This document shows, in pieces, positions 35,299 through 44,757 of a stretch of 64,000 nucleotides of DNA. Source of the DNA: SB11 sp964584305 (GTDB taxonomy: Bacteria; Bacteroidota; Bacteroidia; UBA8524). The notes beneath the pieces are model-generated. The model ran no database searches, was not told the origin of the DNA, and was given only the letters and a program-made list of their open reading frames with translations. Within the stretch, counting starts at the first letter, position 1, and the number at the start of each line of letters is the position of its first letter. The stretch is taken from assembly GCA_964584305.1 (NCBI GenBank), contig CAZOZL010000007.1:62001-126000 (forward strand), given 5' to 3'. The position numbers and the translations under genes are program-made.

Positions 35299-35539
35299 AT
35301 GTCTTATATCTGTTGTAATTGAAACTACAGAAAAGTAATAGCCACTTTAGCTTCTATTAATATAGCGTATTTCTACAAATTGGATAGCGGGATTTATGGG
35401 GAAATATATTTAATAGTTAAAGCAATTACTTCATTCTATCAGGATTATTTTTGATAAAAATTTCTCAACTACCGTGTTTTATTTTAGCTCTTCTAAGTGA
35501 TTTGGTTTGCAAATCACCACCCTCTCTTTTTGTAAAACT

Positions 35540-36463
35540 TTAATCCGTCTTTATAAACTTTAATACTTCAGTTTTGCCAGTTTGTATCTGTACATAGTAC
35601 ATACCGCTTTTAAAATCATTAATATCTAAAATAGCAAAATTGGAGGTAGAATTTCCCATTAACTGTGTTTTACCAAATACATCGAAAATGATGTATGAAA
35701 AACCTTTAGTTGGGGCTTTAATAGTAACCATATTTGATGTTGGGGTAGGATATACTATCGTTTTTTTAGTGGTTGAAAGAGAGGGGATAACTGCTAATGG
35801 TTTATCAAAACCAACATAATCAATAATTAAAGTACCACCGTTTTTAAAATTTCCATTTTTACTTGATAATAAAGTAACTACAACAGAATCAGGTTGTTGA
35901 GCATTAATTTGTTGAATATTAACTACAAAAGGGTGTAAGCCAGCGTTAGTTTGGGGTAAAATAATAGTTCCTATTGCAACTGCTTCAGGTTTGTTGCTTG
36001 TAGAGTTAAATTTTTTAAATGCTACGGTAACCGTAGCAGAATCGGCAGTATCGGTTACTGAAAAATTATACATACCATATAATTTTGTTTTTACCGTAGT
36101 AAAAGGCTCACCGCCCACCAATGGAAAGTTAGCTGTATCAGAAATGTTTAGAGTAAAATCGCCATTAATTAAAACACCTGGTATAGTTTGCCCAAAAATA
36201 AGTAAAGATTTTATTTGTGCTTGCTGAGAACCTGATTGTGGTATTTGTATTTGGCTAATACCCGCCGTAATAAACTCAGTGAGAGGGTTTGACGATGACC
36301 AACCTTGTGGCTCGCTCCAATCAAAGGGGGCAGCTTTACCTGATTTTTCCCAACGCTCAAACCCTTGGTTGGTTAGTGTATCTTGAGCAGATAGAGAATA
36401 AACACTAATAAATAGTGATACCATTACCAGTATCTTAGTTGTAAGTAAATGTTTTGTTTTCAT
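35540..36463 (-). CDS. Secreted protein with T9SS type A sorting domain
   Basis: This 307-residue protein has a signal peptide (cleavage near SLSAQ) and a C-terminal T9SS sorting domain (IVYPTPTSNMVTIKAP, GMYYVQIQT, KFIKTD end). The middle begins with GFERWEKSGKAAPFDWSEPQGW, as in secreted proteins with a carbohydrate- or calcium-dependent jelly-roll; I assign no function. The ATG at 36463 is preferred to one at 36496 because it begins directly with a signal peptide. The region downstream of the preceding M16 terminator to its stop is about 240 bp with nothing else seen. Confidence 0.8.
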   Translation of the reverse strand: MKTKHLLTTKILVMVSLFISVYSLSAQDTLTNQGFERWEKSGKAAPFDWSEPQGWSSSNPLTEFITAGISQIQIPQSGSQQAQIKSLLIFGQTIPGVLINGDFTLNISDTANFPLVGGEPFTTVKTKLYGMYNFSVTDTADSATVTVAFKKFNSTSNKPEAVAIGTIILPQTNAGLHPFVVNIQQINAQQPDSVVVTLLSSKNGNFKNGGTLIIDYVGFDKPLAVIPSLSTTKKTIVYPTPTSNMVTIKAPTKGFSYIIFDVFGKTQLMGNSTSNFAILDINDFKSGMYYVQIQTGKTEVLKFIKTD

Positions 36464-36519
36464 AGGTTTTTGTTCAATATTATAAATGACAGCCATAGAG
36501 ATAATTATGTTGCAGCACG

Positions 36520-36549
36520 AATAAAATAAGATTAAAATCCTATTTTATT
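36520..36549. repeat. AT-rich hairpin AATAAAATAAGATT/AATCCTATTTTATT
   Basis: Near-perfect inverted repeat with one mismatch. Its core (ATAAGATT..AATCCTAT) recurs at 23839-23860. Confidence 0.7.
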
Positions 36550-36559
36550 ATAATGTAAT

Positions 36560-36590
36560 TTTTAAATAAACCTGACTATAGTCGGTTAGA
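36560..36590 (+). repeat. Short dispersed repeat (CCTGACTATAGTCGGTT)
   Basis: Near copy of 21152-21187. The core GACTATAGTC is a perfect palindrome here. Confidence 0.65.
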
Positions 36591-36624
36591 GACTATCCCT
36601 TTAAAAAAAATATTACATTGCAAC

Positions 36625-37719
36625 GTGCAACAAAAAAGCCCATTTCGTAAAAAATTTACACGTAACAAACTGGCAGTGTTTGGTGCGGTATTTATAGCCT
36701 TAATGGTGGTTTTAGCAATATTTGCCTACGGTTTTATTCCTGATAAAAGTACTAATGCAAATGGTATGCAACTGTCCTTAGCATTGCAAAAACCTGGTTT
36801 TGTTATGAAATTTTTAAAAGTGCCTACTAATAGTGCACAAAAAAGCTGGATAAATAGCTTTTTTACAGGTGAGGAAGAAACCCATGCGTTTATTCCTATT
36901 GAGAAATACAAAGCTATTGGCAATACCTTAATTGTAAGTGAATACTTGGGTATTGAGGGTAGGGAAGGACCTATCAGCAAATTTAGCTTTGCAGAGTTGG
37001 GCGTTAGCTCGTTGCAAGAAATAGACAGCCGTTTTATTATTACAAAAAAATATTGGCTGGGTACAGATCGTTTTGGGCGAGATATGCTTAGTCGTATGGT
37101 ATTAGGGGCTCGTATATCCTTAGCCGTAGGCATTGTATCCGTAGCTATATCACTGCTAATAGGTATAGTACTGGGGGGCTTGGCGGGGTATTTTGGTGGC
37201 AAGGTTGATGCTGTGGTAATGTGGCTTATTAATGTAATATGGTCGCTGCCCACATTGCTAATGGTGATAGCCGTTAGCGTGGCATTGGGGAAAGGATTTT
37301 GGCAAATATTTATTGCTGTAGGGTTAACTATGTGGGTAGAAGTGGCACGGGTTGTGCGTGGGCAAGTAATAGCACTGCGCGAGAAGGATTATATAAAGGC
37401 AGCACAAATGCTGGGGTATAAAGATGTGCATATAATTTTTAGGCATATTTTACCCAATGTTATTGCACCTGTTATAGTGATAGCTGCCGCTAATTTTGCT
37501 GCGGCTATATTGCTTGAAGCGGGATTGAGTTTTTTGGGTATTGGGGTGCAACCTCCTATACCCAGTTGGGGCATGATGATAAAAGAACATTATGGCTATA
37601 TAGTGCTTGATACTGCATATCTTGCTATTATCCCTGGGGTGGCTATTATGTTATTGGTAATGGCATTTAACTTTGTGGGGAATGGCTTGCGGGATGCTTT
37701 GGATGTACGAATGAAATAG
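36625..37719 (+). CDS. ABC permease, DppC/OppC type
   Basis: This 364-residue permease has a first helix (about 18-37), a periplasmic stretch of ~100 residues longer than in E. coli DppC, and five further helices with the EAA-like loop EKDYIKAAQMLGYKDVHIIFRH (read in parts; about 251-272). The binding-protein-dependent permease domain is at ~150-360. It probably pairs with a DppB-type permease in a peptide or nickel importer; one such gene lies at 54296, 17 kb away. No ATPase or binding protein is near. The start is GTG at 36625. Confidence 0.88.
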   Translation: MQQKSPFRKKFTRNKLAVFGAVFIALMVVLAIFAYGFIPDKSTNANGMQLSLALQKPGFVMKFLKVPTNSAQKSWINSFFTGEEETHAFIPIEKYKAIGNTLIVSEYLGIEGREGPISKFSFAELGVSSLQEIDSRFIITKKYWLGTDRFGRDMLSRMVLGARISLAVGIVSVAISLLIGIVLGGLAGYFGGKVDAVVMWLINVIWSLPTLLMVIAVSVALGKGFWQIFIAVGLTMWVEVARVVRGQVIALREKDYIKAAQMLGYKDVHIIFRHILPNVIAPVIVIAAANFAAAILLEAGLSFLGIGVQPPIPSWGMMIKEHYGYIVLDTAYLAIIPGVAIMLLVMAFNFVGNGLRDALDVRMK

Positions 37720-37743
37720 TATTTTAGAAAGAGATAAAAATTG

Positions 37744-40700
37744 ATGTCGAAATTTGGCTCGATAATAAGAAACCGTTGGGTATTGTTGTGTATAGCAGTT
37801 TTGTTACTGTCTATCAGCTATTATATTGATAGAGGGCAAGAAGCCAATAAAAGCAACTATACCGAAATAACCAACACCTTCCAAAATCATCTCAACAAGA
37901 AAGAAAAGAGTATTGAAAAACTACTTGCCAACGACTCTTTATTATTAGGTACTGTACAAAAATATTTTACCCTTAAAAATAGTGAACAACTTGAGCGTAA
38001 CAACCTTCTGCTATTGGCATATAGGGATACTTCTTTAGTTTTTTGGTCATCCAATGTTATCAACTCTGAAAAAATAAGATTAGAAACCAAGAGTGAAATT
38101 TCAGTATTAAAAACAGCGAATGGTTGGTATTTATACAAGCAGAAAAAAATAGGAGAGTACACCTTTGTAGCTCTCTACAATTTTTATAAACATTACCAAT
38201 ATAGCAACCGCTATTTGCAAAGTAGTTTTGCCAAAGATGTAGGCATAGACAATACTGCCGAACTTAGAAAAGAAGCTACCAAAGGCTTTGCACCCGTTAA
38301 AAGTATTTATGGTAAAAAACTGTTTTATATTGCTTTACACCCTTATAATTCCAGCTCGTTAAGTATCACAATAATTGTATTAACAATATTGGGGTTGTGG
38401 CTGTTTTTTGTATTTCTATCACACCAATACGAGTGGTTTTTACAAAACAACAAAAAAGTAGTAGGAACATTATTTTTTGCTTTGGTTTTGTTTGGTATTA
38501 AAATACTAATTGTTGATTTAGAGTTTCCCTCTTTTCTTCAATCTATAAAACTTTTTGACCCTGGTGTATTTGCATCAAAAGGGTTCTCATCACTTGGGGC
38601 ACTTTTTGTAAATGTATTACTATTGTTTGTTTTTGTTTTTACCCTTTACAAGCAAAATATAACCCATGAAAGCATAAACAAACCCACCACAGTAAAAGCA
38701 AAGGCTTGGCTATTTATTCCTGCTTTTGTTTTGCTAATACTGTTTACCAGCTTTATTATTCAAACTATTCGTAGTATTATTTTAGACTCAAACATACCTT
38801 TTGATGTTTCTAATATATATCACTTTACACGGTTTAGTGTAATAGGCTTATTAATTACTGCTCTCTTAGTATCAGTACATTTTTTTGCAAGTAGCTTGGT
38901 GTATAGCCTAATGGAAAGGTATCGGCTAAGTACTAATAAATTCTTTGTATATGCACTAATAAGCGTGGCTTTTTATGCGCTATTTCAATATATAGATGTA
39001 GGTATTCGTATCACACTTTTAATACAAGCCCCCGCTTATGCTTTTGCCTTGCTGTTAGTATTGCAATTAAGCAAAGGACTTAAAATGCCTCAAAAAACAT
39101 TAACCTTTGTTTTGGTGGTTTCTGTATTTGTGGCATTACTTTTTTATAGGTATAACAATGAGAAAGAATATGCTAAACGCAAGCACTATGCAATACAGTT
39201 GGGCGACTCTAAAGATATTGAAGCCGAGAATATTTTTACTGATATTGAGCATCAAATAGCGAATGACCCACGCATATTTGGCTACTTCGCAAATGCAGTG
39301 TTTTCTAAGCGTGATATAGAAAAACACATTAAGCAACTTTATTTTTCGGGGTATTTAAGCAAGTACGATGTCGAAATTTTTGACTATGATACTTTGGGTA
39401 ATTTTTACCGTGAGAATAATTACTATACCTACGATTTTGTAAACAACCTGTATAATAATTTTTCGCAAACTACTCTAAGCAACTACTTCTACTATATTCT
39501 TTATCCATCAGTACGGTACTCATATATAGCCAAATACGATTATTGTACAGCAGAGCGTACAATGGGCAGCTTGTACATCTTATTAAAACGAAAACTAATA
39601 CAAGACCAAAGTTTATTTACCGAGTTATTATCACAATCGGGCGGGGCTAATAAGTCGCCGCCGTATAGCTATTCTTATGCTTTATATCAAAACAACCGCT
39701 TGGTAAACAAAGGGGGAAAGTTTAATTATCCCTTAACTTTTGATATTGATACTGCTACCCATGAAGAGTTTGTAAACGTAGATGGATATAGCCATTTTGT
39801 GAAATACGAGCCTAACAATATTAGCATTGTAGTGAGCAAAAAAGAGAATGGAATATTGCAACCATTAGCAGTGTTTAGTTTCTTGTTTTTAATGCTACTG
39901 CTATTTATAGCCTTGTTGTTTGTATATAGTAACGTGATGTTAATGTTGGGGGCAGCATTATCAAACTATAAAGAGCGGTGGAAACCCCTTAATAGGTTTG
40001 CCAAGTTTATGAGCAAAATAACCCCGCTAAGTGGCATGAAAGGGCTTTTGTTTAGCACCCGTATACAGGTAACTATGTTTGCCTTGGTATCTACAATCTT
40101 GCTATTATCAGGCTATATATTTATGCGCTATATAGATTATAAATATGCTGAACGGCAGCAGGATAGAATGGTGCAAAAAATACGCTCTGTTTCAAGTGCT
40201 TTTGAAGATGAGGCACAGCTTGAAATGCAGTTCATGCTTCCTACCGAACTCACCGCTCACATAAACCAAATTGGCGATTTTTATAAGACAGATATTAATT
40301 TTTATAACCTACGAGGTAGACTAATATCCTCCACAAAAAATAAAATATTTAGTACTGGGCTAATAGCACGGCAAATTAATCCACAGGCGTATCAAAAACT
40401 GAATACCGAAAATCAATCGTTTTATATTCATGATGAAAAGATTGGGACATTAAAATATATATCAGCCTATGTGCCTATTTTAGACTCTCGGCAAAATGTA
40501 GTAGCGTATATTAACCTGCCATTTTTTACTAATGAAGCCGAACTAAACGAGGAAATTTCCGCCTTCTTTGTCAACTTTGTTAACCTATATATTCTGTTTT
40601 TTTTAGTAGCCGCAGTAATCGCGTATTTTATTACACAACGTGTTACTGCCCCGCTAACGCTTATACAAAACAAGCTATCCATCTTTAGTTTAAGCAGTAA

Positions 40701-41496
40701 AAACGAAATTATTGAGTGGAACGAAGAGGATGAAATAGGAGAGTTGGTGAAGCAGTATAATAAAATGATAATAGCCCTTGAGGATAGTGCCGATAAACTT
40801 GCCGAAAGCGAAAGAGAAGGTGCATGGCGTGAAATGGCTAAGCAAATTGCCCACGAGATTAAAAACCCACTAACCCCCATGAAACTAAGCATACAGCACT
40901 TGCAAAGGGCATGGGTAGCCAAAGGAGATGATATTGAAACTACTTTTAAACGGGTTACAACTGTTTTAATAGAACAAATAGATAGTTTATCAAACCTTGC
41001 GTCTGAGTTTTCGGCATTTGCAAAAATGCCCGAACCTGTGGAAGAAGAATTGGAACTAAACAGACTATTACAGCTTGTAGCGTATTTATATGAAGACACA
41101 AAAAACTTAGAAGTACGTTTTTATAAAACAAACCAAGAGGTGAAAATATCTGCAGATAAAGACCAACTTTCGCGCGTGTTTAAGAATATTGTTACCAATG
41201 CCATACAAGCAATACCCGAAGGTGTAGAAGGGCGAATAGGCATAAATATTGTTGTGGAAAAAGAAAAAGGGATAGCAAAAATACTTATTAAAGACAATGG
41301 TAAAGGCATACCCAAAATACAAGGTAACAAGGTATTTATCCCCAGTTTTAGTACCAAAACATCGGGCATGGGTTTAGGTTTAGCAATTTCTAAGAAGATA
41401 ATAGAGAGTTTTAATGGTAAAATATATTTTGACTCTATTGAAGGCGAAGGCACTATTTTTTATGTAGAGTTGCCGCTATTTAGTAAAAATAATTGA
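37744..41496 (+). CDS. NtrY-like sensor histidine kinase with several extracytoplasmic regions
   Basis: This 1250-residue kinase has an N-terminal helix (~11-28), a first extracytoplasmic region (~29-205), a bundle of about eight helices (~207-475), a second extracytoplasmic region (~480-700), more helices, a third sensor-like region (~800-935), a last helix and a HAMP domain (~945-1010). HisKA has IAHEIKNPLTPMKLS with phospho-acceptor His1036-1037; the ATPase domain has N and G boxes (NAIQAIPEG, DNGKGIP, GMGLGLAI). This matches NtrY-like kinases. No response regulator is adjacent. A TTG at 37741 is followed at once by the preferred ATG at 37744. Confidence 0.9.
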   Translation: MSKFGSIIRNRWVLLCIAVLLLSISYYIDRGQEANKSNYTEITNTFQNHLNKKEKSIEKLLANDSLLLGTVQKYFTLKNSEQLERNNLLLLAYRDTSLVFWSSNVINSEKIRLETKSEISVLKTANGWYLYKQKKIGEYTFVALYNFYKHYQYSNRYLQSSFAKDVGIDNTAELRKEATKGFAPVKSIYGKKLFYIALHPYNSSSLSITIIVLTILGLWLFFVFLSHQYEWFLQNNKKVVGTLFFALVLFGIKILIVDLEFPSFLQSIKLFDPGVFASKGFSSLGALFVNVLLLFVFVFTLYKQNITHESINKPTTVKAKAWLFIPAFVLLILFTSFIIQTIRSIILDSNIPFDVSNIYHFTRFSVIGLLITALLVSVHFFASSLVYSLMERYRLSTNKFFVYALISVAFYALFQYIDVGIRITLLIQAPAYAFALLLVLQLSKGLKMPQKTLTFVLVVSVFVALLFYRYNNEKEYAKRKHYAIQLGDSKDIEAENIFTDIEHQIANDPRIFGYFANAVFSKRDIEKHIKQLYFSGYLSKYDVEIFDYDTLGNFYRENNYYTYDFVNNLYNNFSQTTLSNYFYYILYPSVRYSYIAKYDYCTAERTMGSLYILLKRKLIQDQSLFTELLSQSGGANKSPPYSYSYALYQNNRLVNKGGKFNYPLTFDIDTATHEEFVNVDGYSHFVKYEPNNISIVVSKKENGILQPLAVFSFLFLMLLLFIALLFVYSNVMLMLGAALSNYKERWKPLNRFAKFMSKITPLSGMKGLLFSTRIQVTMFALVSTILLLSGYIFMRYIDYKYAERQQDRMVQKIRSVSSAFEDEAQLEMQFMLPTELTAHINQIGDFYKTDINFYNLRGRLISSTKNKIFSTGLIARQINPQAYQKLNTENQSFYIHDEKIGTLKYISAYVPILDSRQNVVAYINLPFFTNEAELNEEISAFFVNFVNLYILFFLVAAVIAYFITQRVTAPLTLIQNKLSIFSLSSKNEIIEWNEEDEIGELVKQYNKMIIALEDSADKLAESEREGAWREMAKQIAHEIKNPLTPMKLSIQHLQRAWVAKGDDIETTFKRVTTVLIEQIDSLSNLASEFSAFAKMPEPVEEELELNRLLQLVAYLYEDTKNLEVRFYKTNQEVKISADKDQLSRVFKNIVTNAIQAIPEGVEGRIGINIVVEKEKGIAKILIKDNGKGIPKIQGNKVFIPSFSTKTSGMGLGLAISKKIIESFNGKIYFDSIEGEGTIFYVELPLFSKNN

Positions 41497-41539
41497 AAAC
41501 CAAACACTTAATGCTGTAACTTGTCGTTACTGTTCTCAA

Positions 41540-42748
41540 ATGCGAATTATAAAACTTATAACAATAGCTTTTGCGCTACTCTTTTTTAGTACTTGCAAAA
41601 AAGATGAAAAGGCAGATGAAAATGCAGCACTTTCATACCCTGCTACTTTCGTATTCAGTGTGGAAGGGGTTGAAGAAACAACGGCAGGTTTAGTTGCATT
41701 TAATAATATAAATGGAGAGTTTGTAGTTCAAAATACAAGATATTCCCCGAAATCTAAACGTACAAAAACCATTTTTTACACTATTGATAGTAAAAAAAAT
41801 AGCGGTGTTAATATTATTAATAGCGTAAGTATAATTTTTGATCAATCAGGTAATTATCAGCGAACGGGTAATATTCAAAATACTGATTTTGGGTATTATG
41901 GTATTTCAGCTTATACTAAACCTGTAACTTTTGAGACTGATTTTGTTATTCATCAATCATCTTGGACTACTCTCCAAGATGTTAGAAAATTTACCGAGAG
42001 CAATTTGGCTATCAGCAAAATAATGAAGGTAAAAGACGGGTATTTGTTAGTTGGCGCAAAAATTAATAGTGGAGATAGAAATGTTGTAGTTATAAAGTAC
42101 GACCAATCATTAAACACAAAACTTTGGGAGAAAGAGTTTGGAGGCGCAGGGAATGATATGGCTATGGATGCTATAGAATTATGTGATGGAAATTATGGTA
42201 TTTTAGCTTATACTTACAGTAAAGGTGCGGGTGATAGGGATGTTTGGTATTTGAAATTGGATGTTGATGGAAGTTTAATTTCAGAATTAACGTACGGCGG
42301 GGTGGGATACGAAGAACCACAAAAAATAATTTCGATGGTTGGAAACAACTGTGAGTTAATTATTGCAGGGCATTCATCAAGTTTTGGCGCACCAGAACAT
42401 GATGGTTATATTTTAAAAATTAATGAAAATGGTGCTAAAATTTGGGAGAAAACCTTTGGTACTGCCAACCATGATGGTTTTAATACCATTACCAATATAC
42501 CACAAACTAATAACTATATAGCAGCAGGCAGAAGTATGCAAGGCATGGGGCAACCTGAGGATGTTTTTGTGGTGTGTTTTGATGATAACGGTAATGAGTT
42601 GTGGCGAAAAAAATATGGAGACCCCACACAAACTGAACTGCCAGAAGATATTGTAGCGGACAGCGAGTTTTATTATTTAATGTGCAATAGGGTAGATGCA
42701 ACGGGTAATTTTTCAGCAATATTTGTAAAGGATAAATTGGGGAATTAA
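41540..42748 (+). CDS. Lipoprotein with beta-propeller-like repeats
   Basis: This 402-residue protein starts with a lipoprotein signal (hydrophobic ~5-18, then Cys19, FSTC-KKDEK). The charged residues after Cys resemble the Bacteroidota lipoprotein export signal that directs proteins to the cell surface. Residues ~160-385 hold four repeats of ~50-55 residues with the pattern KxWEKxFGGxxxDxxxxIxxxxDGxYxxxGYTxSxxxDxDVWxxKxDxxG (scheme). Such repeats form beta-propellers. Function unknown; surface location is inferred. Confidence 0.75.
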   Translation: MRIIKLITIAFALLFFSTCKKDEKADENAALSYPATFVFSVEGVEETTAGLVAFNNINGEFVVQNTRYSPKSKRTKTIFYTIDSKKNSGVNIINSVSIIFDQSGNYQRTGNIQNTDFGYYGISAYTKPVTFETDFVIHQSSWTTLQDVRKFTESNLAISKIMKVKDGYLLVGAKINSGDRNVVVIKYDQSLNTKLWEKEFGGAGNDMAMDAIELCDGNYGILAYTYSKGAGDRDVWYLKLDVDGSLISELTYGGVGYEEPQKIISMVGNNCELIIAGHSSSFGAPEHDGYILKINENGAKIWEKTFGTANHDGFNTITNIPQTNNYIAAGRSMQGMGQPEDVFVVCFDDNGNELWRKKYGDPTQTELPEDIVADSEFYYLMCNRVDATGNFSAIFVKDKLGN

Positions 42749-43387
42749 CTATTTCCAAACCTGCACTATCGCTTTGGTTTCAAAAAAATCTTCATCAAAA
42801 AACTCTTTCAAACGATATTGTTTAATGTAGTTTTTAGGATTGATTTTTATAAATTCGTTTAGTTCTTCGTCTAAGTTTCCCCCTTTAAGGCAAAGTATTC
42901 CATTGGGCAAGGTATTTTTGTTCTCTTTTAAAACTTTATGCTTCACCCATTCATAAAATGGAGTAAGTTTAGTTACGGCACGGCTAATAATAAAGTCGAA
43001 TTTCCCTTCTACCATTTCAGCCCGCTCGTGGTATGCCCTTACATTTTTTAAACCTAAAGTAGCGGCTACCTCATTCACCACCATTATTTTTTTACCGATA
43101 GAGTCAACCAAAACAAAAGTACACTGTGGAAATAGTATAGCTAATGGAATACCAGGGAAACCGCCGCCAGTACCCACGTCCAACAATTTAGTGTTGGGTT
43201 CAAAATCTATTATTTTGGCTATGCCCAAACTGTGTAATACATGGCGTTGATATAGTTGGTCAATATCTTTACGCGAGATTACATTTATTTTTTCGTTCCA
43301 CTCCGTGTACAACGGCAAAAGTTGCGTAAACTGCTGTTGCTGTTTTTGGGTGATATTGGGAAAGTATTTAATAATTTGGTTGAGCAT
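42749..43387 (-). CDS. rsmG: 16S rRNA (guanine-527-N7) methyltransferase
   Basis: This 212-residue protein has the class I methyltransferase motif LLDVGTGGGFPGIPLAI (about 68-84) and the typical GidB start (YTEWNEKINVISRKD). It methylates G527 of 16S rRNA using SAM. The gene lies 7 bp after the GT2 gene, so both are likely cotranscribed. Confidence 0.93.
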   Translation of the reverse strand: MLNQIIKYFPNITQKQQQQFTQLLPLYTEWNEKINVISRKDIDQLYQRHVLHSLGIAKIIDFEPNTKLLDVGTGGGFPGIPLAILFPQCTFVLVDSIGKKIMVVNEVAATLGLKNVRAYHERAEMVEGKFDFIISRAVTKLTPFYEWVKHKVLKENKNTLPNGILCLKGGNLDEELNEFIKINPKNYIKQYRLKEFFDEDFFETKAIVQVWK

Positions 43388-43394
43388 AATAATA

Positions 43395-44501
43395 TTACCA
43401 CATCCATTTTTTTTGACGGCTAAACAAGGTTCTTATCCCTGTAAATAAATAATATATAAAGTAGAAAATATCTAAAAGAAGTATGCCCCAAATTAAGTCG
43501 CTTTCCTTTAATTTTCGCATAGCACCAAAAAACACTATTAGCATTATTAGCCAGCGGCTACCAAAAATTATTGCGGTAATTTCTGGTTGTTGCCAAAGCG
43601 ATATTAGCATAATTCCTAAAACAAAAAACAATATATGGCTAATGTTTAAAAGTGCCAGCCAAAATTTGTGTTCCAACTTGTAGTGCTTGCCCGTGTGCAA
43701 GTGGCGGCGTTTTTGTGCAAACCAGTCGCTCCACTTTTTTTTGGGAACAGAAACGGTAAAAGCATTAGGGTGAATACTAATACGTGTATTTTTTTTTGTG
43801 GCTACTTCGTTTACAAACAAATCATCGTCGCCAGATAGTATGTGGTTGTGGCTGGCAAACCCCTTTGTTTTAAAAAAAGTATTTTTTTGGTAGCTTAAAT
43901 TACGCCCCACACCCATGTATGGGCTTTTTGCTAAGGCAAACGATAGGTATTGCAGGGCTGTATAAAATGTTTCGTACCGAATGAGGTAATTGAGTAAACC
44001 ATCTTCTTTTTCATAAGCACCGTAGCCCAATACCAATTCAGTTTTTTGCGTATAGGCTTGTTGCATGGTGGTTATCCAGCTATCACTTGCGGGATAGCAA
44101 TCTGCATCCGTCATTAATAAAACATCGTACTGTGCAGCTTTAATACCTAATGTAAGGGCAAATTTCTTCCCTTTTGGGTATCGTTCTTGCTCCTCTATAG
44201 TTACTATTTTCAGGTTTTTATGTTGAGTAGCTAATTCTTTTAAAAACTCACCCGAAGCATCCCACGAGCAGTTATTCACCACAATAATTTCAAAAGTGGG
44301 GTAGTTTTGCGAAAAGAATTTAGGCAGATGCTGCGTTAAGTTTTTTAGCTCATTTTTGGCAACAATAATTACAGAAACAGGCTGTATTTCCTGAGTTCTT
44401 TTTGCAGGCTTATGCAACGCCAAGCGGCTAAACACTGCTAAATAATATAGTATTTGTATAAGTGCAAAAAAGCCAAAAGCAATTTGTACCCCTTGCAACA
44501 T
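43395..44501 (-). CDS. Glycosyltransferase family 2, membrane-associated
   Basis: A GT2 protein with helices at the N-terminus (~5-25) and at the C-terminus (three, ~275-360). The catalytic region has IVAKNE, MTDADCYP (DxD-like) and the processive-type signatures GDDDLFVN and QKRRHLHTG (Q/RxxRW-like). It probably transfers sugars at the inner membrane, for example to a lipid carrier. ATGs at 44564, 44513 and 44501 are in frame; a TATTTTTG box at 44519-44526 makes the longest form unlikely, and 44501 leaves room for a short leader. It precedes rsmG. Confidence 0.8.
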   Translation of the reverse strand: MLQGVQIAFGFFALIQILYYLAVFSRLALHKPAKRTQEIQPVSVIIVAKNELKNLTQHLPKFFSQNYPTFEIIVVNNCSWDASGEFLKELATQHKNLKIVTIEEQERYPKGKKFALTLGIKAAQYDVLLMTDADCYPASDSWITTMQQAYTQKTELVLGYGAYEKEDGLLNYLIRYETFYTALQYLSFALAKSPYMGVGRNLSYQKNTFFKTKGFASHNHILSGDDDLFVNEVATKKNTRISIHPNAFTVSVPKKKWSDWFAQKRRHLHTGKHYKLEHKFWLALLNISHILFFVLGIMLISLWQQPEITAIIFGSRWLIMLIVFFGAMRKLKESDLIWGILLLDIFYFIYYLFTGIRTLFSRQKKWMW

Positions 44502-44518
44502 ACTTATCTCCATTGCTA

Positions 44519-44526
44519 CAAAAATA
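44519..44526 (-). promoter_or_regulatory. Probable -7 promoter box (TATTTTTG)
   Basis: On the minus strand, just before the GT2 starts at 44513/44501. It argues against the start at 44564. Confidence 0.5.
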
Positions 44527-44757
44527 GGGGCAAAGCCTGTTAAGCTATTATTTTTAATGTCCACAGGCTATGGTGTAAATGTTAATAATTTATGAGGGTT
44601 TGAAATATTAAATTTCTGCTTTACGGTTTGTTTACAAACAGTAAACAAAAAAACACCACACCATAGTTTGACCCTGCTCACTATGATAGCCTTACCGGCA
44701 TTACTGTACTAATTTCTATTAAATAAGTATTGAAATATAAGGGGAGGCTTAAACCTA

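Noticed and set aside
44570..44666. CTATGGTGT / ACACCATAG inverted pair
   Set aside because: The arms are 9 bp and 79 bp apart; this is likely to occur by chance.
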